Below are positions 37,436 through 46,753 of a stretch of 64,000 nucleotides of DNA, piece by piece. The translations under genes and the position numbers were made by a program. The stretch is from assembly GCA_017656335.1 (NCBI GenBank), contig JACDOA010000002.1, positions 343,948 through 407,947 of the forward strand, read 5' to 3'. The DNA comes from Thermosipho sp. (in: thermotogales). Lineage in GTDB: Bacteria > Thermotogota > Thermotogae > Thermotogales > Fervidobacteriaceae. Within the stretch, counting starts at the first letter, position 1. Each line of letters begins with the position of its first letter. The notes below the pieces were generated by a model, which was given only the letters and a program-made list of their open reading frames with translations, had not been told where the DNA came from and ran no database searches.

Positions 37436-37656
37436 TATTTTACATAAGGGAGCAGGGCCATATGTCTTGCTCTTTTAATAGCAATTTTAACCATTCGTTG
37501 ATGTTTAGCGCAATTTCCAGTAATTCTTCTGGGGATTATCTTTCCCTTTTCGGTTAAGAATTCTTTCAAAAGCTTAGTATCTTTATAGTCAACATATTCA
37601 ACTTTTGATTGGCATAACTTACAAACCTTTGGTTTTCTTCTTCTTCTATATTTCAT
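37432..37656 (-). CDS. rpsR: 30S ribosomal protein S18
   Basis: S18 pairs with S6 on the platform of the small subunit. The 74-residue product starts [33 protein letters not shown] and has [32 protein letters not shown], both standard. CKLC with another Cys would bind zinc, as in many thermophilic S18. The ATG at 37656 follows AAGGAGG; an in-frame start 21 bases earlier would be too near ssb. Confidence 0.95.
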   Translation of the reverse strand: MKYRRRRKPKVCKLCQSKVEYVDYKDTKLLKEFLTEKGKIIPRRITGNCAKHQRMVKIAIKRARHMALLPYVKY

Positions 37657-37680
37657 TTTATTTACCTCCTTTTTCAAAGA

Positions 37681-38085
37681 TCAAAACGGTGGTTCATCGT
37701 TTTCGGTATCATCAAACAATTCGTCATATTCTACTGTTTCAGTTTCATCAGCGTGATTGCTTTTTTTCTCCATAAACATTACTTGATCTGCCCAAATTTC
37801 AGGAGTACTTCTATATTGTCCATCGTTTCCTTGCCATTTATTTATTCTAAGTTTACCTTCTACTAAAATTAAACGGCCCTTTTTCAAATAATTCTGGACA
37901 AATTCAGCTAATTTACTGAAAGTTACTATTCTAATAAAATCAGTTTGTTGGTTATCTTCAAACCCTTTTCTAGTAGGCCTACTTACAGCCAAAGTAAACG
38001 TTGCAACTAGAGTACCGTTTAAAGTTTGCCTTACCTCAGGATCCCGGGTCAAACGACCAACGAGGACCACCTTGTTATAATTCAC
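37681..38085 (-). CDS. ssb: Single-stranded DNA-binding protein
   Basis: SSB coats single-stranded DNA in replication and repair. The 134-residue product has one OB fold (NKVVLVGRLTRDPEVRQTLNGTLVATFTLAVSRP ... IRIVTFSKLAEFVQNYLKKGRLILVEGKL) and a short, acidic tail that ends in DDTENDEPPF, close to the usual DDDIPF partner-binding tip. It overlaps rpsF by four bases and lies between rpsF and rpsR, the classic arrangement. Confidence 0.96.
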   Translation of the reverse strand: MNYNKVVLVGRLTRDPEVRQTLNGTLVATFTLAVSRPTRKGFEDNQQTDFIRIVTFSKLAEFVQNYLKKGRLILVEGKLRINKWQGNDGQYRSTPEIWADQVMFMEKKSNHADETETVEYDELFDDTENDEPPF

Positions 38086-38441
38086 TCTTCCACCTTCTCG
38101 GTATTCTCTGACACCTCTTCTTTCTTTCCTTGTTTTTTCTCTTTCTTTTCTAAATCTTCTCTTCTAAATGTTTGCCATCTTAAAAATTCGGGTCTTACTT
38201 TAAAATATGTTTCTAATTCTGTAAGCTTTTCGCCGGTACATCTGAAATAAACAACAGTGTAATCCGCTTCATTGTACTTTTCTAGAGGGTAAGCAGTTTT
38301 CTTAATTCCCAATCTATCTACTTTATCTACTTGAGCTCCGACTTTTTCCTGCAGAAATTCAACAACTCCGTTTGCTAAATTTTCTCTTTCCTCTTCAGAA
38401 ATATCCGGCTTAACGACGAACATAGTTTCGTAAATCCTCAT
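38082..38441 (-). CDS. rpsF: 30S ribosomal protein S6
   Basis: S6 binds 16S rRNA together with S18. The 119-residue product starts RIYETMFVVKPDISEEERENLANGVVEFLQEKVG and has VDRLGIKKTAYPLEKYNEADYTVVYFRC; the tail is very lysine- and glutamate-rich. GGGAGGAGGTG lies before the ATG. A hairpin leader upstream may mediate autoregulation. Confidence 0.96.
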   Translation of the reverse strand: MRIYETMFVVKPDISEEERENLANGVVEFLQEKVGAQVDKVDRLGIKKTAYPLEKYNEADYTVVYFRCTGEKLTELETYFKVRPEFLRWQTFRREDLEKKEKKQGKKEEVSENTEKVEE

Positions 38442-38495
38442 TTTTACACCTCCTCCCTCGGACTTTTTGGTCCCACCTTCTAGGTGGAACGGGAA
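38441..38495 (-). promoter_or_regulatory. rpsF leader hairpin, candidate S6:S18 binding site
   Basis: In the minus-strand RNA a 9-base-pair stem, GUUCCACCU paired with AGGUGGGAC over a 3-base loop, follows CCC and is itself followed by a CCG and a GGG before the rpsF ribosome binding site. In other bacteria the S6:S18 complex binds a leader hairpin with an exposed CCG in the rpsF mRNA. The stem is seen directly; the match to that motif is inference. Confidence 0.45.
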
Positions 38496-38502
38496 AATTC
38501 AG

Positions 38503-38530
38503 AATAAAAGGGAGCTCTTGCTCCCTTTTT
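38503..38530 (-). terminator. Hairpin between tRNA-Met and rpsF
   Basis: A 10-base-pair palindrome, AAAAGGGAGC paired with GCTCCCTTTT. On the minus strand it is followed by only a short T run, so it may be a partial terminator or processing signal after the tRNAs. Confidence 0.55.
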
Positions 38531-38605
38531 GGTGGGCTCGGGAGGAATCGAACCCCCGACCATCCGGTTATGAGCCGGACGCTCTGCCAACTGAGCTACG
38601 AGCCC
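38530..38605 (-). tRNA. tRNA-Met (anticodon CAT), probably elongator
   Basis: On the minus strand GGGCTCG pairs with CGAGCCC, the anticodon loop is CTCATAA and CCA is encoded. The first pair is G-C and the anticodon stem lacks three G-C pairs, which speaks against initiator tRNA. A lysidine-modified tRNA-Ile2 cannot be excluded. Confidence 0.85.
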
Positions 38606-38614
38606 ACTTCAGTT

Positions 38615-38691
38615 TGGAGGCGACGGTGGGATTTGAACCCACGAATAGGGATTTTGCAGACCCCCGCCTTAGACCACTTGGCCACGTCGCC
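38615..38691 (-). tRNA. tRNA-Cys (anticodon GCA)
   Basis: On the minus strand GGCGACG pairs with CGTCGCC, the anticodon loop is CTGCAAA, the T-arm has GGTTCAAATCC, and CCA is encoded. The D-loop is slightly larger than usual. Confidence 0.93.
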
Positions 38692-38702
38692 TCGCGATTG
38701 AA

Positions 38703-38731
38703 ATTTTAGCACAATCTATATATTGTGTCAA
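38703..38731 (-). promoter_or_regulatory. Promoter of the tRNA-Cys/Met and rpsF unit
   Basis: On the minus strand TTGACA (38726-38731) and TAAAAT (38703-38708) have 17 bases between them. The region also contains an inverted repeat CACAAT-N6-ATTGTG that spans most of the spacer. Confidence 0.75.
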
Positions 38732-38808
38732 TAAAAATCCAAAATTTTATATTTTCTTCACTATATTTTAAAATATTAAGATGTTATAATATTCATGGAG
38801 GTTAAACT

Positions 38809-39465
38809 GTGAAAATAATTCATACTAATAGGAAAACAATTTCAATAGGATTAGATAAAAAAGGTAATGTAATTATAAAAATTCCCAACAGTCTAAAGCA
38901 ATCAGAATTGGATGAGATTTTAAAATTGTATAAACCTTTTGTTGAAAAATTGTCCAAAAAAAGCAATTTAATAAAAGATAACTTAAAACATTTCAAGGAA
39001 GGTGAGGAATTTTTTTATTTAGGCAAAAAGTATAAACTAAAGATTATAAAAGAACAAAAAGAAGATTTAATTTTTAAGAATGGATTTCTTCTGTCTGAAA
39101 ATAAAATAGATAAAAGCAAAGAAATCTTTAAAAATTGGTATTGCGAACAGACTTATAATTTAGTTATGAATAAAGTTAATTATTTCTCTAAAAAATTTAA
39201 CTTGGAATTTTCTCACATAAAAATTTCAAGCTCGAAAATTTCTTGGGGGAGTTGTAATTCAAAAAAGGAAGTTAGATTTTCTTGGAGATTATCAATGCTC
39301 CCAGAGGATATAATAGAATATGTTGTAGTACATGAATTAGCACATTTAAAAGAATTAAACCACTCGCGGAAATTCTGGAACTTGGTTGAATTGATGTTAC
39401 CAAGTTATAGAATTCACCGTAAATGGTTAAGAGAAAACAACTATCTTTTTATAAATTTATTTTGA
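38809..39465 (+). CDS. YgjP-like zinc metallopeptidase domain protein (DUF45)
   Basis: The 218-residue product ends in a zincin-like domain with the HExxH motif at residue 175 (VVHELAHLKELNHSRKFWNLVE), and SSKISWGSCNSKKEVRFSWRLSMLP before it, the DUF45 signature. The start is GTG with GGAGG eight bases upstream; the N-terminal half matches the usual beta-rich region. In other bacteria the family is often near restriction genes, but that is not the case here. Peptidase activity is unproven. Confidence 0.85.
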   Translation: MKIIHTNRKTISIGLDKKGNVIIKIPNSLKQSELDEILKLYKPFVEKLSKKSNLIKDNLKHFKEGEEFFYLGKKYKLKIIKEQKEDLIFKNGFLLSENKIDKSKEIFKNWYCEQTYNLVMNKVNYFSKKFNLEFSHIKISSSKISWGSCNSKKEVRFSWRLSMLPEDIIEYVVVHELAHLKELNHSRKFWNLVELMLPSYRIHRKWLRENNYLFINLF

Positions 39466-39475
39466 GGTGAAAGAA

Positions 39476-40378
39476 TTGAAATTTGTTTCTTCTTATTCGA
39501 CAAACCCCATTGTAGTTAGTGAAACAAAAGAAAAAATAATTTTGAAATCTAATTATCCAGGAGAATATAGTGATTCAGATATTCTCCCTTTATACTTTTA
39601 TCCTTCAAAAATTAATACTAAAAATACTTTGCTTTTTATTCATGGTTTAGGAACCAAGAATATAGAGTATCTTAAATGGTTTCCGAAGCAATTTTCTAAA
39701 TTAGGTTATAATGCTTATTTAATGATACTTCCATATCATTTTGAAAGAACACCTAAAGGTTTTAAAAGTGGAGAGCTTTTTTTAAAACCCGATTATTTGC
39801 GAGAAAGATTTGAACATGCGGTTGTTGATGTGTTAACTTCTCTAAATTATATTAAAAACAAGTTTAATGATAAAAATTATCTAATGGGATTTAGTTTTGG
39901 TGGAATGATTGCTACAATTGCAGCTGCTTACTTTAAAGTTAATGGTCTTTCTTTATGTGTAACAGGTGGGAACTTCTACCATATTACTTGGAAAAGTTTT
40001 GCCACAAAGGTTCTTAGAGTAAAATATGAAGAAAATAAAGAATGTGATATTGAAAAATGTAAAAAATTTCATGGAAAAGATTTTTATAAATACTTGGAAA
40101 GTATAAATTCTCCGGATATTTCAAAAGATTCAGCACCAATGACTTGCTATGAGTATGACCCGTTAACTTTCGCAAAGTTTGTTTCAGCTCCAACGATAAT
40201 GTTCAGGGCAATTTTTGATATTTTCATTCCTAAAAGATCTTCTTTAGAGTTATATGAAAAGCTTGGAGCCAGAAATAAAGAAATTCATTCAATTTTTTCG
40301 GGTCATTTAACATCTTATGCATATAGAAATTATATTTTGAAGAAAACTGTTAAATTTTTTCAAAAATATTCAGCATGA
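39476..40378 (+). CDS. Alpha/beta hydrolase family protein
   Basis: The 300-residue product lacks a signal peptide and so is cytoplasmic. The oxyanion strand is FIHGLGTKN and the nucleophile elbow is GFSFGG with Ser140; a likely base is His in FSGHLTSYAY near the C-terminus. The substrate is unknown. The start is TTG 39476, with GAGGTGA six bases upstream; the GTG at 39467 is inside that site. It starts 10 bases after the YgjP-like gene. Confidence 0.75.
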   Translation: MKFVSSYSTNPIVVSETKEKIILKSNYPGEYSDSDILPLYFYPSKINTKNTLLFIHGLGTKNIEYLKWFPKQFSKLGYNAYLMILPYHFERTPKGFKSGELFLKPDYLRERFEHAVVDVLTSLNYIKNKFNDKNYLMGFSFGGMIATIAAAYFKVNGLSLCVTGGNFYHITWKSFATKVLRVKYEENKECDIEKCKKFHGKDFYKYLESINSPDISKDSAPMTCYEYDPLTFAKFVSAPTIMFRAIFDIFIPKRSSLELYEKLGARNKEIHSIFSGHLTSYAYRNYILKKTVKFFQKYSA

Positions 40379-40402
40379 TTTTTTATCTGGAAGGTGTTAA
40401 TT

Positions 40403-41488
40403 TTGAAAGTGAAGGAAAACAAAAATTTTAATATTTTAATATTTTCCTCAGTAGTTTTTCTCATTTTTTTTGGTTTGCTAAATTTATATAGTGTTTTAAG
40501 ACCCACAGGTGATTTTATCCTTTTTTACAAGCAAATTGTGTGGGATTTATCCGGTTTATTTATTATCATATTATTTTATATATTAAAAGAAAGTTTTATA
40601 AAAAGAATGATATTACCATTATATATCATCAGTTTAATACTTTTGATTGGTGTTTTATTTTTTGGAACAAGAGTAGGTGGAGCTATAAGATGGTTTCGTT
40701 TGGCTGGAATTTCATTTCAACCTTCTGAATTATCTAAACTTTCTTTGATCCTGGCTTTGGCTTATATTTTTACAGATAGATCTTTTAGAGGTTTTCTCGT
40801 TTCAACCATCGCTACTCTTATTCCAGTATTTTTGATTTTAAAAGAACCAGATTTGGGTATTGCTATTCTTCATGTGTTTATTTGGGCTATTATGCTTTTG
40901 TTCTCAGGAATTTCTTATAAAATCATTACAACAGTTTTTGGTGTATTATTAGGTTCAATTCCTGTAATGTATTTTTTTGTTTTAAAGGATTACCAGAGAG
41001 AAAGAATTATATCATTTTTAAATCCTGAAAAATATTTTTTAAGTTCTTCTTACAATGTTATAATGTCAAAGAATACAATTGGATCAGGAGGAATGTTTGG
41101 AAGAGGATTTCTTGTTTCTCCTTCTGTAAATGGTCAATTTGTTCCTAAGTTTGAAACGGATTTTATATTTTCAGCTGTAGGAGAACAATTTGGATTTTTT
41201 GGAAGTCTTTTGGTTTTGCTTGCTTTTGGAGTTATTATCTTTGAAATTTTAAGAAAAGTTAAAGATTTTAAGGATAATTTTTGGAAGTTGACTTCAATAG
41301 GAATAATATCTTGCTTTATGTTTCATGTTTTTGAAAATATAGGAATGAATATCGGACTTTTACCGGTTACAGGGATACCTCTCCCATTTTTAAGTTATGG
41401 AGGGACTTCAACAATTATTTTTAGTATAATGATTGGATTTCTTTTGAAAGCAAATGCTTTGAGTAATAAAACAAGGAAGGTGATTTAA
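40403..41488 (+). CDS. SEDS family glycosyltransferase, RodA/FtsW
   Basis: These membrane enzymes polymerise lipid II into peptidoglycan. The 361-residue product has about ten membrane helices and the motifs GGAIRWFRLAGISFQPSELSKLSLILALA, KEPDLGIAILH, SVNGQFVPKFETDFIFSAVGEQFGF and GIPLPFLSYGGTSTI. The length and lack of long tails fit RodA better than FtsW, but this needs a phylogeny. The start is TTG 40403, six bases after GGAAGGTG. Confidence 0.9.
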   Translation: MKVKENKNFNILIFSSVVFLIFFGLLNLYSVLRPTGDFILFYKQIVWDLSGLFIIILFYILKESFIKRMILPLYIISLILLIGVLFFGTRVGGAIRWFRLAGISFQPSELSKLSLILALAYIFTDRSFRGFLVSTIATLIPVFLILKEPDLGIAILHVFIWAIMLLFSGISYKIITTVFGVLLGSIPVMYFFVLKDYQRERIISFLNPEKYFLSSSYNVIMSKNTIGSGGMFGRGFLVSPSVNGQFVPKFETDFIFSAVGEQFGFFGSLLVLLAFGVIIFEILRKVKDFKDNFWKLTSIGIISCFMFHVFENIGMNIGLLPVTGIPLPFLSYGGTSTIIFSIMIGFLLKANALSNKTRKVI

Positions 41489-42136
41489 ATGGTACAGCCT
41501 AGTCATAAGAAAAAACGTGAATTTTCTTTGCTACCTTATATATTTATTTTTTCTTTAATTTTGATTTTTATAATTTCTGTGGTACTTTCAGTAAGCAACT
41601 TTTTCAGATATCGTAATTTGTTGGAAGAATATAACTCTTTAAAAAATTATGTAAATAACAAGTTATCAAATTATGAGTTAAAGCTAAATGATTTACAAAC
41701 CAAACTAGGTCCAAATTCGCTGGTAGATAAATATATATTATCGGCAAATTACATGAACAACTTTGGAGTTGATCTTGAGTACATCATGAGTAATCTTGAA
41801 GATGATCCAGGAACTGGTTATTTTATGGTTTTTGTAATTGGAAATGAATCAAGTTGGTTAACTGTAAAAAAAGGAAATCAAACTTACTTTTCAAGGGAGT
41901 TGAAACCAGGGTTATCTAAATATAAGTTTTATTATTTTAAAGAACCTAGAATTAAGACAGACTACGATATAATTATATCAAGTGATTCAGATTTAGTGGT
42001 GGGAAAACCCGGACGTGTTTATTTATTGTTTTTTGGTGTAGGAAGTGGCTTTCATCCGACAAAAGTAGTTTTTATAGATAAAATGAAAATCGAAAATCTG
42101 CAAAAAACGTTTAGCCTATATATTCCCGGGAAGTAG
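41489..42136 (+). CDS. Single-pass membrane protein of unknown function
   Basis: The 215-residue product has one N-terminal membrane helix (about residues 15-38) followed by a predicted coiled coil (about 40-75, ending [10 protein letters not shown]) and a mostly beta C-terminal domain. It begins immediately at the end of the rodA-like gene, preceded by GGAAGGTGA. Position suggests a cell-envelope role coupled to RodA, but no domain was recognised. Confidence 0.7.
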   Translation: MVQPSHKKKREFSLLPYIFIFSLILIFIISVVLSVSNFFRYRNLLEEYNSLKNYVNNKLSNYELKLNDLQTKLGPNSLVDKYILSANYMNNFGVDLEYIMSNLEDDPGTGYFMVFVIGNESSWLTVKKGNQTYFSRELKPGLSKYKFYYFKEPRIKTDYDIIISSDSDLVVGKPGRVYLLFFGVGSGFHPTKVVFIDKMKIENLQKTFSLYIPGK

Positions 42137-42152
42137 TAGAGGAGGAGAAAGG

Positions 42153-43010
42153 ATGTATCTGCAAGATATAATTCGAAAATTGGATGATTTTTGGTCATCA
42201 TATGGTTGTTTTATTGATCTGCCGTATGATATGGAAATGGGAGCAGGAACATTCCATACATCAACGTTTTTTGGGGTATTGAGAAAAAGAGGTTGGAAGG
42301 TTGCCTTTGTTCAACCTAGTAGAAGGCCAACTGATGGAAGATATGGAGAAAACCCCAATAGAATGCAAAGATTTTTGCAATATCAGGTAATAATTAAGCC
42401 TAATCCAGAAAAATCTCAGGAAATTTATCTAGAATCTTTAAAAGCTTTGGGAATTGAACCGAGAGAACATGATATAAGATTTGTGGAAGATAACTGGGAA
42501 TCCCCCAGTTTAGGTGCTTGGGGAGTTGGTTGGGAAGTGTGGCTTGATGGTATGGAAATAACACAATTTACCTATTTTCAACAAGTTGGCGGAATTTCTT
42601 TGAAACAAATCCCACTTGAAATCACTTATGGTCTTGAAAGAATAGCAATGTATTTACAGGGAGTTGAAAGTGTATTTGAGGTTATGTGGAATAAAGATGT
42701 AAAATATGGTGAATTATTTTTAGAAAACGAAAGACAATTTTCAAAATATAATTTTGAAGAAGCAAATACTGAAAAATTATTTAAATTGTATGAAATATAC
42801 CGAAGTGAATTTAATAGTTTAGTAAACAAAGGTTTATTTTTACCTGCGTATGAACAATTAATAAAATGTTCTCATATTTTCAATTTACTGGATGCTAGAA
42901 ACGCAATAAGTGTAACACAGCGGCAGGATTATATTAGGGACATTAGAGCAATGGCAACGGTTTGTGCCGGGAAATTTTTGGAATATGAGGAAGGTGAAAA
43001 TAATGGCTGA
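42153..43010 (+). CDS. glyQ: Glycyl-tRNA synthetase alpha subunit
   Basis: The alpha subunit binds glycine and ATP in the heterotetrameric bacterial-type GlyRS. The 285-residue product has [52 protein letters not shown] and FTYFQQVGG, all typical. It overlaps glyS, which is separate (some bacteria fuse the two). AGAGGAGG lies upstream of the ATG. Confidence 0.96.
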   Translation: MYLQDIIRKLDDFWSSYGCFIDLPYDMEMGAGTFHTSTFFGVLRKRGWKVAFVQPSRRPTDGRYGENPNRMQRFLQYQVIIKPNPEKSQEIYLESLKALGIEPREHDIRFVEDNWESPSLGAWGVGWEVWLDGMEITQFTYFQQVGGISLKQIPLEITYGLERIAMYLQGVESVFEVMWNKDVKYGELFLENERQFSKYNFEEANTEKLFKLYEIYRSEFNSLVNKGLFLPAYEQLIKCSHIFNLLDARNAISVTQRQDYIRDIRAMATVCAGKFLEYEEGENNG

Positions 43011-45018
43011 GTATTTATTTGAAATAGGAGTTGAAGAATTACCTACAACTGAAGTGAAAAATATCTTAGAGCAATTAAATGAAAAAATACAAAATTTATT
43101 AAAAACTGAGAATCTAAATTTTGATGTTGTAAGGGTGTTTTTTGCCCCTAGAAGATTTGGATTTTATATTCAAAATTTACAGGAAAAACAAGAAAACAAA
43201 ATCATTGAAAAAAGAGGTCCTTCTGTAAAAATTGCCTTTGATGAAAGCAAAAATCCCACAAAAGCTCTTCAAGGATTTTTAAATTCGAACAAAGCTTCTT
43301 TGAAAGATGTGGTAGAAAAAGATAACTATGTTTATATTAAAAAGGAAATAGAGGGTAAAACTTCCAGTAAAATACTTCAGGAAAATTTGCCAAAAATTAT
43401 TAAAGAACTTAATTTTAGAAAACCAATGAAATGGGGTAATGGCGCTTACAGTTTTGTAAGGATTCCACATTGGATTTTATCAATTTTCAATGGGGAAGTT
43501 TTAGATTTAGAAATTTTTGGAATTAAAGCTTCTAACAAAACATATGGTCATAGATTTGTTAAAGATGAGCCGATAATTGTAAAAAATTTGAATGATTATA
43601 TTTTAAAGTTGAAAGAATTTCAAGTATTTCCATTTGAAGATGAAAGAAAAGATTGTGTGGAAATACAAATAAATGAGTTTGAACAGAAAAACAATTTGAA
43701 TGTTGAAAAAGACGAAGAACTTATAGATGAAGTAGTTACGTTAACAGAATTTCCAGGGGTTTTAAGTGGTACTTTTCAGAGTAAATATCTATCACTTCCC
43801 GAAGAACTTATTACTATAACTATAAAACATCATCAAAGGTCTTTTACGGTTTTTGAGAATAAGGAAATAACAAATCAGTTCATCTCTTTTATTGACTCTC
43901 CAACGGGGAATAAAGATGTAATAAGGAAGGGCTACGAGAGGGTAATTAATGCAAGGCTTGAAGATGCAAGATATTATTTTGAAAAGGATTTAAAAATTCC
44001 TCTAGAAGATTTTAATAGTAAACTTGAAGAAATGGTGTTTCAAAAAGAACTTGGAACTTTGAAAGATAAAGTAGAAAGAATAGAAAAATTATCAAATTTA
44101 ATATGTGAAGATTTAAAAATTTCTTATTCTGATAAAACAAGAATATTAAGAACGGCAAAATTATGTAAAGCAGATATTGCATCAAACGTAGTTTACGAAT
44201 TTCCTGAACTTCAGGGAGTTATGGGAAGAATATATGCCTTAAAAGATAACGAAGAAGAATCAGTAGCATACGGGATAGAGGAGCATTATAATGATGTACC
44301 AAATATTATAACTGGGGCAGTTGTGGCGCTGGCTGATAGAATCGATACAGTTGTTGGTAGTTTTGCCATAGGAAACATTCCAACGGGGTCAAAAGATCCA
44401 TTTGGATTAAGGAAAAAGACAGATACTTTATTTGAGATTATTATTCACTATGAATGGAATTTAAATTTTGAAAAAATGGTAAAAGAAGCTTCAGAGTTAA
44501 TTGGTAAAGAAATTCCAGAAGAATTAATTCAATTTTTTGAAAATAGATATGAACTATTCCATTCTAAAGTTAGATATGATATAGCAAGAGCTGTTAAAAG
44601 TTATTGGAGAAAACCATATGCAGGAAAATTGATTGTGGATGCTTTGAATGGAATAGTTGATCAAGAAGAGTTTCAACATCTTTTAGTAGGTTTTGAAAGG
44701 GTTCACAATATTTCCAAGAAATATGATAGCTTCGATTTTGATCCAACTAAATTTTTAGAAAAGGAAGAAATAGATTTATTTAATGTATATATTGATGTTA
44801 AACCAAAAATATTAAAAAGTATTGATGAATTAAATTTTAGAGATGCATTGGAACATCTCATTAGTTTGAGACCATATATTGACAATTATTTTGATAACGT
44901 ATTTGTTATGACAAAACAAGATGATATAAGAATGAATAGGCTTGCTTTCTTAAAAAATTTAGATAATCTTTTTTTGCTTTTGGGGGATCTCAGTGTGATC
45001 GAAAAGAAATTAAATTAA
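43003..45018 (+). CDS. glyS: Glycyl-tRNA synthetase beta subunit
   Basis: The beta subunit binds the tRNA. The 671-residue product starts [24 protein letters not shown] and contains [49 protein letters not shown] and [14 protein letters not shown], which identify GlyS. The ATG at 43003 follows GAAGGTGA and overlaps the glyQ stop by eight bases; a longer in-frame start lies well inside glyQ. The C-terminal end lies near the rubrerythrin promoter. Confidence 0.96.
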   Translation: MAEYLFEIGVEELPTTEVKNILEQLNEKIQNLLKTENLNFDVVRVFFAPRRFGFYIQNLQEKQENKIIEKRGPSVKIAFDESKNPTKALQGFLNSNKASLKDVVEKDNYVYIKKEIEGKTSSKILQENLPKIIKELNFRKPMKWGNGAYSFVRIPHWILSIFNGEVLDLEIFGIKASNKTYGHRFVKDEPIIVKNLNDYILKLKEFQVFPFEDERKDCVEIQINEFEQKNNLNVEKDEELIDEVVTLTEFPGVLSGTFQSKYLSLPEELITITIKHHQRSFTVFENKEITNQFISFIDSPTGNKDVIRKGYERVINARLEDARYYFEKDLKIPLEDFNSKLEEMVFQKELGTLKDKVERIEKLSNLICEDLKISYSDKTRILRTAKLCKADIASNVVYEFPELQGVMGRIYALKDNEEESVAYGIEEHYNDVPNIITGAVVALADRIDTVVGSFAIGNIPTGSKDPFGLRKKTDTLFEIIIHYEWNLNFEKMVKEASELIGKEIPEELIQFFENRYELFHSKVRYDIARAVKSYWRKPYAGKLIVDALNGIVDQEEFQHLLVGFERVHNISKKYDSFDFDPTKFLEKEEIDLFNVYIDVKPKILKSIDELNFRDALEHLISLRPYIDNYFDNVFVMTKQDDIRMNRLAFLKNLDNLFLLLGDLSVIEKKLN

Positions 45019-45049
45019 TATGGTATAATATTAGTTAAGGGGTGAGATA

Positions 45050-45556
45050 ATGAAAGAAATGACAAAAAAATTTTTAGAAGATGCTTTTGCTGGTGAATCT
45101 ATGGCTCATATGAAATATTCTATTTTTGCTGAAGAAGCAGAAAAGAAGGGTTTAAAAAAACTTGCAAGGCTTTTTAAAGCAATTGCATATGCTGAATTTG
45201 TTCATGCAAGGAATCACTTCAAAGTTTTAAGAAAACTTTCTGAAAATATGTCTGATAATGTTCAAAGTTGCATCGATGGTGAAACTTTTGAAATTGAGGA
45301 GATGTATCCAGTATATAAAAACTCAGCAGAGTTTCAAGGAGAGAATGAAGCTGTAAGAAGCGCACATTTTGCTCTTGAAGCTGAAAAAATACACGCTGAG
45401 ATGTATAAAAAAGCAAAAGATTTAGTGGAAAAAGGTCAGGACTATACAGCTGAGAAGATTTATATATGCCCAGTTTGTGGTTATACAGTGGAGGATGAGG
45501 TTCCAGAAAAATGCCCGGTTTGTGGAGCTCCAAAAGATATGTTTGTTGATTTTTAG
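45050..45556 (+). CDS. rbr: Rubrerythrin
   Basis: Rubrerythrin reduces hydrogen peroxide in anaerobes. The 168-residue product has the four-helix diiron domain (EDAFAGESMAHMKYSIFAEEAE ... AYAEFVHARNHFK ... HFALEAEKIHAEMYKKA) and a C-terminal rubredoxin module with two CxxC pairs (CPVCGY, CPVCGAPKDMF). GGGGTGAG lies upstream of the ATG and a TATAAT box at 45024-45029. A decayed superoxide reductase gene follows, the partner expected in oxygen defence. Confidence 0.95.
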   Translation: MKEMTKKFLEDAFAGESMAHMKYSIFAEEAEKKGLKKLARLFKAIAYAEFVHARNHFKVLRKLSENMSDNVQSCIDGETFEIEEMYPVYKNSAEFQGENEAVRSAHFALEAEKIHAEMYKKAKDLVEKGQDYTAEKIYICPVCGYTVEDEVPEKCPVCGAPKDMFVDF

Positions 45557-45569
45557 AAGGCGGGAAACG

Positions 45570-45760
45570 ATGGACCAATTTGTTAAATTAAGTGACTTTA
45601 AAGGAGAAAACCATGTTCCTGTTAAAGTTGCTTCACAAATTGTCCCTACAATGAGCAAACCGGTTCTTAGAGCAAAGGTAAAACTTGAAAAACTTCTAGG
45701 ATTATTGCACCATTTTATTGTAATTTACACGGTTTGTGGGAAACAATTATTACTGCTTAG
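45570..45760 (+). pseudogene. Superoxide reductase (neelaredoxin) remnant
   Basis: Superoxide reductase of Thermotogales has about 130 residues. Here ATG 45570 starts with DQFVKLSDFKGENHVPVKVA, matching its N-terminus including the first iron-ligand His. The frame then reaches PTMSKPVLRAKVKLEK, which matches the region after the active-site loop, so about 55 residues with the other His ligands are missing. Beyond a run of five A, a one-base shift is needed to read RIIAPFYCNLHGLWETII, the C-terminal block with the Cys and His ligands. It therefore combines an internal deletion and a frameshift. GGCGGGAAACG is a weak ribosome binding site. Confidence 0.8.
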
Positions 45761-45781
45761 GTTGAATGAAATTTAAGAAAC

Positions 45782-45810
45782 ATAAGGTGCCAAACGCGCC
45801 TTATTTTTTT
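45782..45810 (+). terminator. Terminator after the superoxide reductase remnant
   Basis: ATAAGGTGC-CAAAC-GCGCCTTAT is followed by TTTTTT. Confidence 0.8.
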
Positions 45811-45823
45811 GGAGGTGTATATT

Positions 45824-46753
45824 TTGATTAAGAAATTTATTGTTTGGATTATTTTGGCGATCGTTATTATTGTATATTTTGGAACAGGTGTTTATCAGGT
45901 GGGGCCTTCTGAAGTAGCCTTAATAAAAACATTTGGAAAGTATTCACAAACTACTGGTCCTGGAATCCATGTTCATTTACCTTATCCTTTTCAAACACAT
46001 GTTATAGTTGATGTTGAAACTATAAGAAAAGAGGAAATAGGTTTTAGAACGATAGAGCGATACGGAAAAATAGCTTATCAATCAGTTCAGAGTGAATCTT
46101 TGATGTTAACTGGTGATGGAAATATTATTAGTGTTGAAGTTGCTGTTCAATACAGAATAAAAGATCCCGTTAAATTCGCATTTAATGTTATAAACGGAAG
46201 TGATTTGGTAAGATTTACAACAGAATCTGTTCTTAGAGAAAGAATTGCTGAAAGGAACATTGATGATGTTTTAACAGTGGAAAGGGATAGAATTGCTATG
46301 GAAACAGCAGAACTTGTTCAAAAAACTCTGGATCGATATGATTCTGGTATTTTAATAAATAAGGTTTATATGCAGGAAGTAGCTCCTCCAGATGAAGTAG
46401 TAGAAGCATTTGATGATGTAAATAACGCAAAACAGGATAGAGAAAGGTTTATAAATGAAGCTAACAAATATGCAAATGATATAGTTCCTAAAGCTCAAGG
46501 ACAGGCAGAACAAATTTTAAGAGAAGCTGAAGCATACGCAAAGCAAAAAGTATTGGAAGCAGAAGGTGAGACACAGAGATTTTTAAGTGTATTAAAAGAA
46601 TATGAAATAGCACCAGATATAACAATGAAACGTTTAAAAATTGAAAAACTTCAGCAAGTGTTTTCAGGAACGAAAAACATTTTTGTGTTAGATAACAGTG
46701 GTACATTAAAGCTTCTAAATGTGAACGATCTAATTGGTGGTGATACAAAATGA
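45824..46753 (+). CDS. hflK: Membrane protease modulator HflK
   Basis: HflK and HflC form a large membrane assembly around the FtsH protease. The 309-residue product has an N-terminal membrane helix, the SPFH/band-7 domain (YQVGPSEVALIKTFGKY ... TGPGIHVHLPYPFQTHVIVDVETIRKEEIGFRT), and a helical C-terminal half with AQGQAEQILREAEAYAKQKVLEAEGE. The start is TTG 45824 with GGAGGTG seven bases upstream. It overlaps hflC by four bases. Confidence 0.92.
   Translation: MIKKFIVWIILAIVIIVYFGTGVYQVGPSEVALIKTFGKYSQTTGPGIHVHLPYPFQTHVIVDVETIRKEEIGFRTIERYGKIAYQSVQSESLMLTGDGNIISVEVAVQYRIKDPVKFAFNVINGSDLVRFTTESVLRERIAERNIDDVLTVERDRIAMETAELVQKTLDRYDSGILINKVYMQEVAPPDEVVEAFDDVNNAKQDRERFINEANKYANDIVPKAQGQAEQILREAEAYAKQKVLEAEGETQRFLSVLKEYEIAPDITMKRLKIEKLQQVFSGTKNIFVLDNSGTLKLLNVNDLIGGDTK

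Noticed and set aside
38467..38709. Plus-strand 80-codon frame
   Set aside because: It is antisense to tRNA-Met and tRNA-Cys and has no ribosome binding site.
45477..45569. Extension of the superoxide reductase remnant upstream of ATG 45570
   Set aside because: It overlaps the rubrerythrin rubredoxin domain in another frame and shows no similarity to the family.
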